NCBI RefSeq assembly: GCF_043575855.1
Contig: NZ_CP144375.1
Coordinates: 9,114,001-9,178,000 of the forward strand
Direction of reading: 5' to 3'
DNA: 64,000 nt
DNA from: Kutzneria buriramensis
Lineage (GTDB): Bacteria; Actinomycetota; Actinomycetes; Mycobacteriales; Pseudonocardiaceae
Positions 17,162-25,543 of this stretch are shown here, piece by piece (positions within the stretch are counted from its first letter, which is position 1; every line of letters starts with the position of its first letter). The position numbers were made by a program, and so were the translations under genes. The notes beneath the pieces were generated by a model. That model ran no database searches. It was not told the origin of the DNA and was given only the letters and a program-made list of their open reading frames with translations.

Positions 17162-18337
17162 TCAGTCGTCGATCGCCTGGTAGACGGTGGTCCAGAACTC
17201 GGCCCACATCGGCAGGGTCTGGTCGCCGGCGTGCTCTCGCTGCATCAGGACGATGGTCGTCATCGCCTCGGCGGGATCGTTGTACCAGGCGGTGCCGTAC
17301 TTGCCGGGCCATCCGTAGCTCCCGACCGAGGGCCCGAGGTGCGTGCGGTGGGTGCGGACCGACATCCCGAAGCCCCAGCCCATGGTGTCGAAGTATCCCG
17401 GCCAGAATCCGGAGACCGCTTTCTGCGCCGGGGCCAGGTGATCGGACGTCATCAGCGACACCGCTCGCCGTGACAGGACCGAATCGCCCGTGAGGAGCGC
17501 CGTGGCGAAGGCGAGGTAGTCGTCGGCGGTGGAGACGAGCCCGCCGCCACCGGCCTCGAACGCCGGCGGCCGGCTCCACCGCCCGTCGGGGCCGTCCACA
17601 ACGGCCGGCCTGCCGGCGTCGGCGCTCTCGAATTCGTACGCCGTCGCGAACCGGTCGATGTTCGCGCCGGTCACGGCGAAGGCCGTGTCCTTCATCCCGA
17701 GTGGATCGCAGATCCGCTCCCGCAAGGCGTCCCCGAACGACGTGCCCGTGGCCCGCGCGATGAGCACGCCCGTCACGTTCGCGGCGGTCTCGTACATCCA
17801 CCGCTCGCCGGGCTGGTGCACGAGCGGAAGTGCGCCGAGCCCGCGAATCCACTCGTCCGGCGACGGCGCGCGGAGCGCGTTCAGGGCATCGGCGATCGGG
17901 GCCGTGCCCGGCTCGGCGAGGACCATTCCGGTGCCTACGGTGAAGGTCAGCAGGTCCCGCACCGTGATCGGGCGTTTCGCCGCGACGGTGTCGTCGAGCG
18001 GCCCGTGGGGATCGGCGAGCACGGTCATGTGCGCCAGCTCGGGGAGGAGTTCGTCGACCGGGTCGTCGAGGCGAAGGGGGCCGTCCTCGACGAGCGTCAT
18101 CGCGCAGGCGGCGGCGATCGGCTTGGTCATGGAGGCCATGCGGAAGAGGGTGTCGGTGGCCATCGGCGTCGCCGATCCCACGCCCTCGAACGCCAGCGTC
18201 CCGATCGCCTCAACGTGCACCTCGCCGTGCCGGGCGAGCACTACCACCGCACCGGGTATGGAGCCGGCGTCCACATGCCGTGCGAGCATCTCCCGCACCC
18301 GAACCAGCCCGCTCGACGAGAACCCACCCACAGCCAC
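17162..18337 (-). CDS. Serine hydrolase of the beta-lactamase (class C/esterase) fold
   Basis: A 391-residue protein without a signal peptide. The catalytic Ser-x-x-Lys is SMTK (within FRMASMTKPIAAA), and the second motif is YETAAN, at the place of YxN in class C beta-lactamases and carboxylesterase family VIII. Late in the protein GYGWPGKYGTAWYNDP-like sequence supplies the region of the third motif. Such proteins are usually esterases or D-amino-acid peptidases, not true beta-lactamases. GTG 18337 follows GGGGAGGAAC with ideal spacing, so upstream in-frame codons are not used. It is monocistronic, with a repeat element at its 3' end. Confidence 0.88.
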   Translation of the reverse strand: MAVGGFSSSGLVRVREMLARHVDAGSIPGAVVVLARHGEVHVEAIGTLAFEGVGSATPMATDTLFRMASMTKPIAAACAMTLVEDGPLRLDDPVDELLPELAHMTVLADPHGPLDDTVAAKRPITVRDLLTFTVGTGMVLAEPGTAPIADALNALRAPSPDEWIRGLGALPLVHQPGERWMYETAANVTGVLIARATGTSFGDALRERICDPLGMKDTAFAVTGANIDRFATAYEFESADAGRPAVVDGPDGRWSRPPAFEAGGGGLVSTADDYLAFATALLTGDSVLSRRAVSLMTSDHLAPAQKAVSGFWPGYFDTMGWGFGMSVRTHRTHLGPSVGSYGWPGKYGTAWYNDPAEAMTTIVLMQREHAGDQTLPMWAEFWTTVYQAIDD

Positions 18338-18423
18338 CTGTTCCTCCCCACCCACCGGCAAACGCGCCTGAGCAGCCCCCGATTTCCACCCTACCGACGA
18401 CCCCTGACACTCCCGCCAACCCC

Positions 18424-18480
18424 GGCGAGTCGCGCCCACAGACAGAACGAATGCAGGTTTCAGGCAGTCCGGCGAGTCCG
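18424..18480 (-). repeat. 3'-end repeat element, site B
   Basis: The core (18439-18467) reads on the minus strand CTGCCTGAAACCTGCATTCG, and GACTCGC flanks it at both sides (plus-strand GCGAGTC at 18425-18431 and 18472-18478, 47 bp apart). It lies downstream of, and in sense with, the minus-strand gene ending at 18506 and is in tandem with site C. Confidence 0.65.
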
Positions 18481-18488
18481 CCCGGCGT

Positions 18489-18513
18489 CACACCGAATTG
18501 CGTGTTCAGGCAG
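18489..18513 (-). repeat. 3'-end repeat element, site C
   Basis: A diverged copy: minus strand CTGCCTGAACACGCAATTCG continuing GTGTG. It shares the GACTCGC boundary at 18472-18478 with site B, so B and C are a tandem pair. The TGA inside the conserved TGCCTGAA is the stop codon of the gene ending at 18506. Confidence 0.6.
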
Positions 18514-19024
18514 ATCGCGCGATCACCGGCGGGGCGTCGAAGGCAAGGGCCACGACGAAGTTGCCGGTCGGGCTCTCGGCGCGGGCGAGGCCGACCGAGT
18601 CGTCGGTGTCGAACGCGGCGGCCACGGCGTCCCGGCCCTCGGTGATCCGATCGGGCTTGAGGTAGTACTGGGCCATCTGCCGGCCCGGTCCGGTGATCCA
18701 CAGGCGGATGTACGCGCCCCGGCGGAGCGCGGCGAGAAGGTTCTCCCGTGCCGGGCTCGCGTCGGCCTCGAGCAGCCGGTTGTACAGTCGTTCCTGGCCG
18801 CACGGCTCGGTGGGCGCGGCGGCCGCCCGAGTGCCGCATTCTGGACAGGACTCGTCGTGATAGCGGTCGAAATGGTGGAGGTAAAGCTCCATCGGCTCCG
18901 TGCTGAGCCCGCACAGCGTGTGGTTCTCGCCGTCGTACGCGTGCTGGGTGTGCTCACGGGGAGCGATGGCCGCTGCGAACGCGGCCGGCTCGCGGGCAGT
19001 CTCGAAGGACCATTCCTCCGTCAT
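18506..19024 (-). CDS. Hypothetical protein with a possible zinc knuckle
   Basis: A 172-residue soluble protein I cannot place in a family. It contains HTLCGLSTEPMELYLHHF and then CPECG, so a Cys/His metal site near residues 35-65 is possible, and an acidic C-terminal half (DDSVGLARAESPTGNFVVAL). It lies 10 bp downstream of the kinase-like gene and is probably the last gene of the mscS operon. The stop codon falls inside repeat element C. No signal peptide or membrane segment is present. Confidence 0.65.
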   Translation of the reverse strand: MTEEWSFETAREPAAFAAAIAPREHTQHAYDGENHTLCGLSTEPMELYLHHFDRYHDESCPECGTRAAAAPTEPCGQERLYNRLLEADASPARENLLAALRRGAYIRLWITGPGRQMAQYYLKPDRITEGRDAVAAAFDTDDSVGLARAESPTGNFVVALAFDAPPVIARSA

Positions 19025-19034
19025 GGCCGCGAGT

Positions 19035-19658
19035 TCAGGGCTTGATCAGCGCCGGGTGGTTGGGATCGTCGAACTTGACCACGACGTCCGCGACATCGCC
19101 GGGGGAGACCTCGGCGCGGTAGCGGTCGAAGGCGGGCAGCGTCCAGTGCTCCTCGACGGGAGTCCGCCGCCGTAACGCGGCGGCCGACATGTCCAAGTGG
19201 ACGGTGAGGTCGAAAGGCAGCCACCGGCCGAGCAGCAAAGCGCCCTCCACCACGACGATTCCGCCCGACGGAACCTCCACATAGGATGCTCGGCTGGCCC
19301 GGTCGGTGTCGGCGTTCCACAGCGACGGCAGCACGGAGCCGGTGCCGGCCGGGTCGGCGGGATCCAACACCTCACGGGCGAGGCCGCCGGCATCCAGCCA
19401 GTCCTCGAAGTACGAGTCGGGATCGGTGCGCCCGTGCTCGAACCGCAACGACGCCGGCCGCAGGAAGTCCCGGGCGGACACCCGAAGCACGGAACGTCCG
19501 CGCAGCCGCAGGGGATCGACCAGCGCGTCGGCGAGGACGGCGGGCTGCGCGGCGGGGGCGGCGTCGATCACCACCCGCAGCCTGGAAGAACCAAGGGCGA
19601 CAATGCGATCGGCGAGTTCGGCGACCAGAACCGAGAAGGAAACCGGGCGAACCTTCAC
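19035..19658 (-). CDS. Uridine kinase-like protein with a degenerate P-loop
   Basis: A 207-residue protein resembling actinomycete uridine kinase family members: SARDFLRPASLRFEHGRTDP, SYFEDWLDAGGLAREVL, then GGIVVVEGALLLGR and a C-terminal PVEEHWTLPAFDRY. In a working enzyme the N-terminal strand is followed by GxxxxGK[ST]; here the sequence is VVIDAAPAAQPAVLADAL, so both the Gly and the Lys-Ser of the nucleotide-binding loop are missing. It may bind but not phosphorylate a nucleoside, or have another role. Its GTG start overlaps the mscS stop (GTGA), so the two are co-translated. Confidence 0.7.
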   Translation of the reverse strand: MKVRPVSFSVLVAELADRIVALGSSRLRVVIDAAPAAQPAVLADALVDPLRLRGRSVLRVSARDFLRPASLRFEHGRTDPDSYFEDWLDAGGLAREVLDPADPAGTGSVLPSLWNADTDRASRASYVEVPSGGIVVVEGALLLGRWLPFDLTVHLDMSAAALRRRTPVEEHWTLPAFDRYRAEVSPGDVADVVVKFDDPNHPALIKP

Positions 19659-20308
19659 TCCGAGAGACCCTTGGCCGGGTCGGGGGCGACGTGCGGCGCG
19701 GGCGCGGGATCGCGTACGGGCCGTGGTCCGACGCCGGCGGCCAGGACGGCGCTGTTGGGCAGCCGGATCACGCCGTCGTCGGTCTCCAGCACCACGTACA
19801 CGAGCCCCATCTCGATGACCATCCCCAGGTGCGGCCCGCCCAACGCCCCCGAGTGCACGACGATCTGGTCGCCGATGGTGAACGGCCGGGACATCAGCAG
19901 CACGAGCCCGGCGAACAGGTTGCCCAGGGACTGCTGGCACGCGATGCCGACGACGACGCCGGTCAGCGCCCCGCCGACGAGCAGCTGCCCGATGCCGACG
20001 TTGAGCATGCCGAGCGCGGTCACCACGGCGACCTGGTAGCCGACCAGGGAGATGCCCAGACGGATGATGCCCGCGTGGCTGATCCCGATGTGCGACTGGG
20101 TGTGCCGCACGATGACGTTGCCGAGGTTGCGGATGGCCACGGCCATCACGCCGACGAACAGCAGCGCCCCGCCGACGGACACTGCCTTCTGCCACAGCAT
20201 GGCTCCGGCGTCGAGCCGGCCGAACACCTCGACGCCGATCACGATCAGCGCCGCCAGCGTCCCGGCGCCGATGGTGCGCTTGGTGTCGGGAAACAGCCGC
20301 CGTGCCAT
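19655..20308 (-). CDS. MscS-family mechanosensitive channel
   Basis: A 217-residue membrane protein with about four membrane segments. The last contains the glycine-rich pore-lining helix (VGGALTGVVVGIACQQSLGN), followed by LFAGLVLLMSRPFTIGDQI, the diagnostic MscS sequence, and a short beta domain (GLVYVVLETDDGVIRLPNSA). The large C-terminal cage of E. coli MscS is mostly missing, as in many small actinomycete homologues. It releases solutes on hypo-osmotic shock. It heads an operon with the kinase-like and hypothetical genes. Confidence 0.9.
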   Translation of the reverse strand: MARRLFPDTKRTIGAGTLAALIVIGVEVFGRLDAGAMLWQKAVSVGGALLFVGVMAVAIRNLGNVIVRHTQSHIGISHAGIIRLGISLVGYQVAVVTALGMLNVGIGQLLVGGALTGVVVGIACQQSLGNLFAGLVLLMSRPFTIGDQIVVHSGALGGPHLGMVIEMGLVYVVLETDDGVIRLPNSAVLAAGVGPRPVRDPAPAPHVAPDPAKGLSE

Positions 20309-20347
20309 GTGATCTCCTGCCGCCGAACGAGTTCAGCCGACAGACTC

Positions 20348-21376
20348 TCACGCCACGGCGCGGGCCTGCTCGATGACCTCCAGCACGGCGATGGCCTCCT
20401 CGGGCGTGACCGGCACGTGCCCCTCGCCGCGCACGGCGTCCCGCATCAGCGCGTAGAAGTCCTGGTACGCGCCGGGAACCGAGGTCACGCTGCGCAGCGT
20501 GCCGTCGACCCCGAGCTGGCCGGACAGCTCCGACGGCTCGACGCCCCACGTCGGGCCGCCGGGCCGGTTGCCGCCGCGCAGGGCGTCCTCCTGCCCGTCC
20601 AGCCCGTACTTGGTGTAGCCGGCCCGGTCGCCGAGCACCCGCAGCCGCGGCCCGGCTTGCGGCGTGACGGCCCCCATCCACAGGTGCGAGCGGACGCCGC
20701 TCTTGTGCGTGAGGGCGACGAACGCGTCGTCGTCGACCTGGACGCCGGCGCGCCGCCGGTCCAGCTCGGCGTACACGGACCGGACCGGGCCGAACAGCTG
20801 GAGGGCCTGGTCGATCAGGTGCGAGCCGAGGTCGTACAGGGCGCCGCCGGCCTCGGCCGGGTCGCCGAGCTCCCGCCAGCCGGCCTTGGGCACGGGCCGC
20901 CAGCGCTCGAAGCGTGACTCGAAGCGGTGCACGGTGCCCAGCTCGCCGGCCTCGATGAGCTGCCGCACGGTCCGGAAGTCGTTGTCCCACCGGCGGTTGT
21001 GGAACACCGACAGCGGCAGCCCCAGCTCGCGGGCGTGCTCAGTGAGCTTGCGCGCCTCCTCGGCGGTCGGCGCGAACGGCTTGTCCACGACCACCGCGAA
21101 GCCGGCGTCCAGCGCCTCGGTGGCCAGCGGCACGTGGGTGCGGTTGGGGGTGGCGACCACGACCAGGTCCAGCTCTTCGGTCCAGAGCTGGTCGGCGTGG
21201 TCGAGCACGAGGGCGCCGGGGTGGTCGGCGGCGACCTGAGCCTTGCGTTCCGGGTTGGCCGTGACCACGGCGGACAGCCGCAGGCCGGGGGTGGCCGCGA
21301 TCAGCGGGGCGTGGAAGACGGCGCCCGCGATGCCGTAGCCGAGCAGACCCACCCGCAGATCGGTGCTTGCGTGCAT
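20348..21376 (-). CDS. Gfo/Idh/MocA-family oxidoreductase
   Basis: A 342-residue enzyme. The N-terminal Rossmann fold begins VGLLGYGIAGAVFHAPLI, followed by VVATPNRTHVPLATEAL and VVDKPFAPTAEEA, the typical EKP-like loop (here DKP), then a C-terminal beta-sheet domain (GGALYDLGSHLIDQAL). These enzymes oxidise or reduce sugars and inositols with NAD(P). It is divergent from a ROK regulator with 29 bp between start codons. TTAACT ends 6 bases before the ATG at 21376, so the transcript is probably leaderless and the ROK protein the likely regulator. Confidence 0.92.
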   Translation of the reverse strand: MHASTDLRVGLLGYGIAGAVFHAPLIAATPGLRLSAVVTANPERKAQVAADHPGALVLDHADQLWTEELDLVVVATPNRTHVPLATEALDAGFAVVVDKPFAPTAEEARKLTEHARELGLPLSVFHNRRWDNDFRTVRQLIEAGELGTVHRFESRFERWRPVPKAGWRELGDPAEAGGALYDLGSHLIDQALQLFGPVRSVYAELDRRRAGVQVDDDAFVALTHKSGVRSHLWMGAVTPQAGPRLRVLGDRAGYTKYGLDGQEDALRGGNRPGGPTWGVEPSELSGQLGVDGTLRSVTSVPGAYQDFYALMRDAVRGEGHVPVTPEEAIAVLEVIEQARAVA

Positions 21377-21382
21377 GGCCCG

Positions 21383-21405
21383 AGTTAATCAACACTGTTG
21401 TGTAA
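21383..21405. promoter_or_regulatory. Shared promoter/operator between Gfo/Idh and ROK genes
   Basis: The 29-bp intergenic stretch contains the inverted repeat CAACACTGTTG (21390-21400) immediately next to the minus-strand -10 box TTAACT (21388-21383). The repeat would be a suitable ROK operator that blocks both genes at once. Confidence 0.5.
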
Positions 21406-22524
21406 ATGCAAAGCAAACCCGGAGCGAATCTCGGCTCACTGCGTGACCACAACGCCGCGGTGGTGCTGGACCTGATCCGTCGTCGCGACGGCATCAGCCG
21501 CGTCGACCTGGCCAACTCCAGCGGCCTCACCGCCCAGGCGGTGTCCAAAATCGTGACGAGGCTCATCGACGGCGGTCTGGTCGCGGAGTCCGGTCAGGTT
21601 GCCCCGACGGTCGGCCGCCCGACGACGCTGCTGCGGCTCGTGCCGAGCGCCCGGCACGCCATCGGCGTCCATCTCGACCGGGACGAGCTGAGGCTGGTGC
21701 TGGTCGACCTGGCCGGCCGGGTGATCGCCGCCGAGCACCGGCCGGGCCTGGTCGCCTCGATCGGCGAGCTGGCCGAGCCGATCCGGGCGCTCGCGTCCAC
21801 TGTGGACTCGGCGACGCTGGCCGGCGTCGGTGTCGGCTGCCCGGGCCCGGTGGACCACCGCACCGGCGTGCTGCACCGGGCGAATCGCTTGCCTGGATGG
21901 GAAAACGCCGAACTCGGTCCGATGCTGACGGCCGCGCTGGAGCTGCCGGTGATCGTCGACAAGGACACCAACGCGGCGGTGCTGGCCGAGCTGTGGGCCA
22001 CCGACGTGCCGAGGCAGACCGCGATGATCTACGTCGGCACCGGCATCGGCGCGGGACTGGTCCTGGACGGCCGGGTCTACCGCGGCGCGCGGACCAACGC
22101 CGGCGAGTTCGGGCACATGATCATCGCGCTGGACGGCCCGGCCTGCGTGTGCGGGCGGCGTGGCTGCCTGGAGGCGCTGTGCGGGCCGGCCGCGGTGGTG
22201 GCGCGGGCGGCGGGCGAGCCGGTGCCGGAGTCCCTGGTGCTCACCCGCTTCGCGCAGCTCGACCACGCCGAGGTCGACTGGGCCGGCGACATCCTCGGCG
22301 TGGCCGTGAAGGACCTGGTGAACCTGCTCGACCTGGACCGCGTCGTACTGGCTGGTAGGGCGGCGCCGCCCTACCAGGACGGAATCCGCCGGGCGCTTCG
22401 CGGAACGGAGGTCGAGCTGACGCTCAGCGGCTGGGGGCCGCAGCTGGTCGCGGTCGGGGCGGCGACGTCACCGCTGGCCGCGTCGCTGACGGCCAGCGAC
22501 GCGCTCGCGGCTCGACGGGGCTGA
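21406..22524 (+). CDS. ROK-family transcriptional regulator (NagC/XylR type)
   Basis: A 372-residue protein: N-terminal winged helix (RDGISRVDLANSSGLTAQAVSKIVTRLIDGGLV), then a ROK sugar-kinase-like domain with DKDTNAAVLAELW, YVGTGIGAGLVLDG and the zinc motif CVCGRRGCLEALC (CxCGxxGCxE). It should repress the divergent Gfo/Idh gene until a sugar binds. The last 101 bp overlap, in the opposite direction, the 3' end of the methyltransferase-like gene. A perfect 24-bp palindrome lies inside the coding sequence at 22353-22376. Confidence 0.9.
   Translation: MQSKPGANLGSLRDHNAAVVLDLIRRRDGISRVDLANSSGLTAQAVSKIVTRLIDGGLVAESGQVAPTVGRPTTLLRLVPSARHAIGVHLDRDELRLVLVDLAGRVIAAEHRPGLVASIGELAEPIRALASTVDSATLAGVGVGCPGPVDHRTGVLHRANRLPGWENAELGPMLTAALELPVIVDKDTNAAVLAELWATDVPRQTAMIYVGTGIGAGLVLDGRVYRGARTNAGEFGHMIIALDGPACVCGRRGCLEALCGPAAVVARAAGEPVPESLVLTRFAQLDHAEVDWAGDILGVAVKDLVNLLDLDRVVLAGRAAPPYQDGIRRALRGTEVELTLSGWGPQLVAVGAATSPLAASLTASDALAARRG
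22353..22376. repeat. Perfect 24-bp palindrome
   Basis: TGGTAGGGCGGC at 22353-22364 is followed directly by its exact reverse complement (22365-22376) with no loop bases. It is inside the ROK gene (codes for part of LAGRAAPPYQ) and 47 bases beyond the stop of the convergent methyltransferase-like gene, where it could act as that gene's terminator. Confidence 0.6.
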
Positions 22525-23329
22525 ACCGGGTCGCGGCCGACGGCGACAGCTGCCAGCGGTGCGGCAACCAGAGCGGGTGGCTGACCAGCTCGTCGAGCTG
22601 GAAACCGCACTGCCACTGGGTGAACTGCGGCCGGTCCAGGGTCTTGTCCCACTGGGTCGCCTGGGCCAGCAGCAGGTTCAGCACGGTGGTGCTGTCGCCG
22701 ATCGCCATGATCGAACCGTCGGTCTGGATCCAGGCGGTGCCGTGCGACGGCTCGTGCTTGGCCAGGCAGCCGCGGTCCGGGTCGAAGTCCGGGTCGTCCA
22801 GCTCGGCGCGGGTGATCCGGGCGTCGCGGGCGGCCAGGAAGAACCAGAGGTCCTGGTAGTTGTCCTCGGTCAGCGCCAGGTGGCCGCCGGGCACCCGGTA
22901 GGTGGCGGGGCCGCGCAGCACGCGGTGCGGGTCGTGGAACAGCGCGTCCGGGCGCAGCGGGCCGGTGGCGGGTGGGAAGTCGCCCCACAGCACCGGGCGG
23001 GCGTGCGGGCCGGCGGCGCGCTTGGTGACGGCCAGCACGGGGTGCATGCCGCCGTGGGCCACCGGGGCGTAGATGACGCCACCCGGAGCCAGCTGATCCA
23101 ACCAGTGCGGCGAGATGCCGGCCACCCCCGCGGTGACCACGATGCGGTCGTACGGGGCGCCCGACGGGTCGCCGAAGTACGCGGCGTCGCCGGTGACGGT
23201 GGTGATCTCGTCCGGATCGAGCAGACGATCGCCGACCGCTACCTGCAAAACGCGCTGACCTGCACGGATGTCCACCGCGGCGAGGAACTCGTCGGTGGCG
23301 GGGCAAGCAGTGTTCTGCTGTTTGATCAT
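22424..23329 (-). CDS. Truncated protein-L-isoaspartate methyltransferase-like protein
   Basis: A 301-residue reading from ATG 23329 (ATG 23425, with AGAGG nearby, is the alternative). GAPYDRIVVTAGVAGISPHW and LDQLAPGGVIYAPV match motifs II and III of the PCMT-like family. However, motif I (VLEIGTGTGY-type, the SAM-binding glycines) is missing: GQRVLQVAVGDRLLDPDE jumps directly to TTVTGDAAYFGDP. The N-terminal 80 or so residues of the family are also absent. Methyl transfer is therefore unlikely. The last 30 residues are Pro/Arg/Ser-rich and overlap the ROK gene by 101 bp, as if the original stop was lost. A hairpin (GAGTGG/CCACTC, 23345-23360) lies just upstream of the start. Confidence 0.65.
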   Translation of the reverse strand: MIKQQNTACPATDEFLAAVDIRAGQRVLQVAVGDRLLDPDEITTVTGDAAYFGDPSGAPYDRIVVTAGVAGISPHWLDQLAPGGVIYAPVAHGGMHPVLAVTKRAAGPHARPVLWGDFPPATGPLRPDALFHDPHRVLRGPATYRVPGGHLALTEDNYQDLWFFLAARDARITRAELDDPDFDPDRGCLAKHEPSHGTAWIQTDGSIMAIGDSTTVLNLLLAQATQWDKTLDRPQFTQWQCGFQLDELVSHPLWLPHRWQLSPSAATRFSPVEPRARRWPSATRPAVTSPPRPRPAAAPSR

Positions 23330-23482
23330 GTGAGGCGTACCCCCGAGTGGGTTTCCACTCAAACAGTGTGCCAGACGGGCCAATACCCGCGAGTCAGCCG
23401 ACGGCAGCCGCGAGCCGTCCACCATCCTACCTCTTACCTGGGGATGCATCTCCACAGAGGGTAGTCGGATCGTCGGATCCGC

Positions 23483-24100
23483 TCACCTGATCGAAATCAG
23501 CGTGCTGAGCACGGTGTGGAAGGCGTCGCTGGCCTGCACCGCGCTGGTGCCGCCGTGCAGGATGCGGGTCAGGGTGCCGGCCCGCAGCGCCAGCAGGAAG
23601 GTGGCCAGCTGCTTGGGCGGCACCGTCGCCAGCGCGGAGTCGGCCGGCAGGACCTTCGCCAGAAGTTCACCGAACGCCGTGGAGGCCTCGTCGTCGTGCT
23701 GGTCCAACCGGGCGACGAGGTCGGGGTTGCGGACGGCGTGGATGCGGAACTCCAGGATCACCGTGCTCAGCGCGGAGTCCTGCTCGTTGAGCTCCAGCAG
23801 CTCCCTGGCCAGCATGTCCGGCGTCACTTCGCTGGCGGCCAGCGCCGCCAGCCGCTCCCGGCGCTGGGTCGCGTACTGGTCGAACACCTCCACCACCAGT
23901 TCGTCCTTGCTGCTGTAGTTGGAGTAGAACGCCCCCCGGGTGTAGCCCGCCCGGGCGCAGATCTCGTCGATGGACGACGCGTGGTAACCACGCTCCGCAA
24001 GGACCTCGACCGCCGCACGGAGTAGTCGCGCCTTCGTGTGCACCCGTTTGCGTGGCGGTGCATCCGTAGCGTGGCTGACGTCACTGTCAGAAAGGCCCAT
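23483..24100 (-). CDS. TetR-family transcriptional regulator
   Basis: A 205-residue regulator. The helix-turn-helix is at about residues 20-65 (KARLLRAAVEVLAERGYHAS, SIDEICARAGYTRGAFYSNY, SSKDELVVEV), followed by a helical ligand domain. It is divergent from the NDH-2 gene and probably controls it. ATG 24100 is chosen; an in-frame GTG at 24109 directly abuts the -10 box TGTATC (24115-24110) and would leave no room for initiation upstream of it. Confidence 0.88.
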   Translation of the reverse strand: MGLSDSDVSHATDAPPRKRVHTKARLLRAAVEVLAERGYHASSIDEICARAGYTRGAFYSNYSSKDELVVEVFDQYATQRRERLAALAASEVTPDMLARELLELNEQDSALSTVILEFRIHAVRNPDLVARLDQHDDEASTAFGELLAKVLPADSALATVPPKQLATFLLALRAGTLTRILHGGTSAVQASDAFHTVLSTLISIR

Positions 24101-24109
24101 GACTGACAC

Positions 24110-24159
24110 GATACAGCTCTACACTCAGTACGTCGGTGCATTCAGTGCATTGGTGTATC
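24110..24159. promoter_or_regulatory. Divergent promoter region of TetR and NDH-2 genes
   Basis: The same hexamer TGTATC appears as a -10 candidate on both strands: minus strand at 24115-24110 and plus strand at 24154-24159. Between them lie short repeats (GTGCATTCAGTGCATTGGTG, 24136 onward), the likely TetR operator. The layout is symmetrical around about 24135. Confidence 0.45.
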
Positions 24160-24179
24160 CAACCCGGAGGGGATTGGCC

Positions 24180-25535
24180 GTGGCCAGCAGGAAGCAGCCC
24201 ACTCGAATCGTTGTGCTCGGTGGAGGCTACGTCGGCCTCTACACCGCGCTGCGTCTCCAGAAGAAGCTGCGCTCCAACGAGGCGTCCGTGACGGTGATCG
24301 ACCCGCAGCCGCACATGACGTACCAGCCGTTCCTGCCGGAGGCGGCGGCCGGCTCCATCGAGCCCCGCCACGTCACCGTCCCGCTGCGCCGGACCCTGGA
24401 CCGCTGCCACGTGCGCACCGCCCGGGTCACCGCGGTCGACCCCGACCGCAAGGTCGTCACCGTGAAGACCGAGAGCGGCACCGTCGACGAGGTCGCGTAC
24501 GACACGCTGGTCGTCGCGCTCGGCGCGGTCACCCGCCTGCTGCCGATCCCGGGCCTGGCCGAGCACGGCATCGGCCTCAAGACCATCGGCGAGGCCGTCT
24601 ACCTGCGCAACCACGTGTTGTCGCGGCTGGACCTGGCGGCCAGCACCACCGACGCCGCCACCCGCAGGAAGCTGCTCACCTTCACCGTCATCGGCGGCGG
24701 CTTCGCCGGCGTGGAGGCCCTGGGCGAGCTCGAGGACATGGCCCGCTCGGCGCTGAAGTACTACACGACGATCGAGCCCAACGACATGCGCTGGGTGCTC
24801 GTCGAGGCCGCGCCGCGGATCCTGCCCGAGGTCCGCGAGAGCCTCGGTGTGTACACGGTGGACAAGCTGCGCCAGCGCGGCATCGAGGTCTACCTCAAGA
24901 CCTTCGCGCAGAGCGTGGAGAACGGCCGGGTCAAGCTGTCGGACGGCACCGAGTACGACAGCGACACGATCATCTGGACCGCCGGCGTCACCGCCAACCC
25001 GGTGCTGGCCGAGGCCGGCCTGCCGCTGGACCAGCGCAAGCGCGTGGTGGCCAACGCCGCCATGCAGGTGCAGGGCCACGAGGGCGTGATCTGGGCGGCC
25101 GGCGACTGCGCCGCCGTGCCGGATCTGTCCAAGCGGGACGCCGACCCGGAGGCCACCTGCCCGCCGAACGCGCAGCACGCCGTGCGCCAGGCCAAGGTGC
25201 TCGCCGACAACATCCTGGCCTCGCTGCGGGACAAGAAGGTCGTCGACTACTTCCACAAGAACGTGGGCGCGGTCGCCAGCCTGGGCCTGCACAAGGGCGT
25301 CGCCGACGTCTACAACACCAAGGGCAAGGGCTGGACCGCCTGGGCCGCGCACCGCGCGTACCACGTGGCCAAGATGCCGACCTTCAACCGCAAGGTGCGC
25401 ATCCTGTTCGGCTGGATCGGCCACGGCCTGCTCGGCCGCGAGGTCGTGTCCATGGTGCACGTCGCCGAGCCCCGCGCCCTGGACGCCGGCCAGATCAGCA
25501 ACATGCTGAGCCGCACGGACTTCGCCCAGAAGTAA
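24180..25535 (+). CDS. ndh: Type II NADH dehydrogenase (NDH-2)
   Basis: A 451-residue flavoprotein. The FAD-binding motif VVLGGGYVGLYTALRL is at the N-terminus, the NADH-binding motif VIGGGFAGVEALGEL near residue 170, and IIWTAGVTANPVL then WAAGDCAAVPD mark the second FAD contact. NDH-2 passes electrons from NADH to quinone at the inner face of the membrane without pumping protons. GTG 24180 follows GGAGGGG with a 7-base spacer. It is transcribed alone, with a strong hairpin directly after the stop. Confidence 0.93.
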   Translation: MASRKQPTRIVVLGGGYVGLYTALRLQKKLRSNEASVTVIDPQPHMTYQPFLPEAAAGSIEPRHVTVPLRRTLDRCHVRTARVTAVDPDRKVVTVKTESGTVDEVAYDTLVVALGAVTRLLPIPGLAEHGIGLKTIGEAVYLRNHVLSRLDLAASTTDAATRRKLLTFTVIGGGFAGVEALGELEDMARSALKYYTTIEPNDMRWVLVEAAPRILPEVRESLGVYTVDKLRQRGIEVYLKTFAQSVENGRVKLSDGTEYDSDTIIWTAGVTANPVLAEAGLPLDQRKRVVANAAMQVQGHEGVIWAAGDCAAVPDLSKRDADPEATCPPNAQHAVRQAKVLADNILASLRDKKVVDYFHKNVGAVASLGLHKGVADVYNTKGKGWTAWAAHRAYHVAKMPTFNRKVRILFGWIGHGLLGREVVSMVHVAEPRALDAGQISNMLSRTDFAQK

Positions 25536-25543
25536 GTCTTTGT

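Noticed and set aside
17162..18337. Antibiotic-resistance beta-lactamase
   Set aside because: The SxxK motif is present, but there is no signal peptide and the other motifs are of the esterase/peptidase type.
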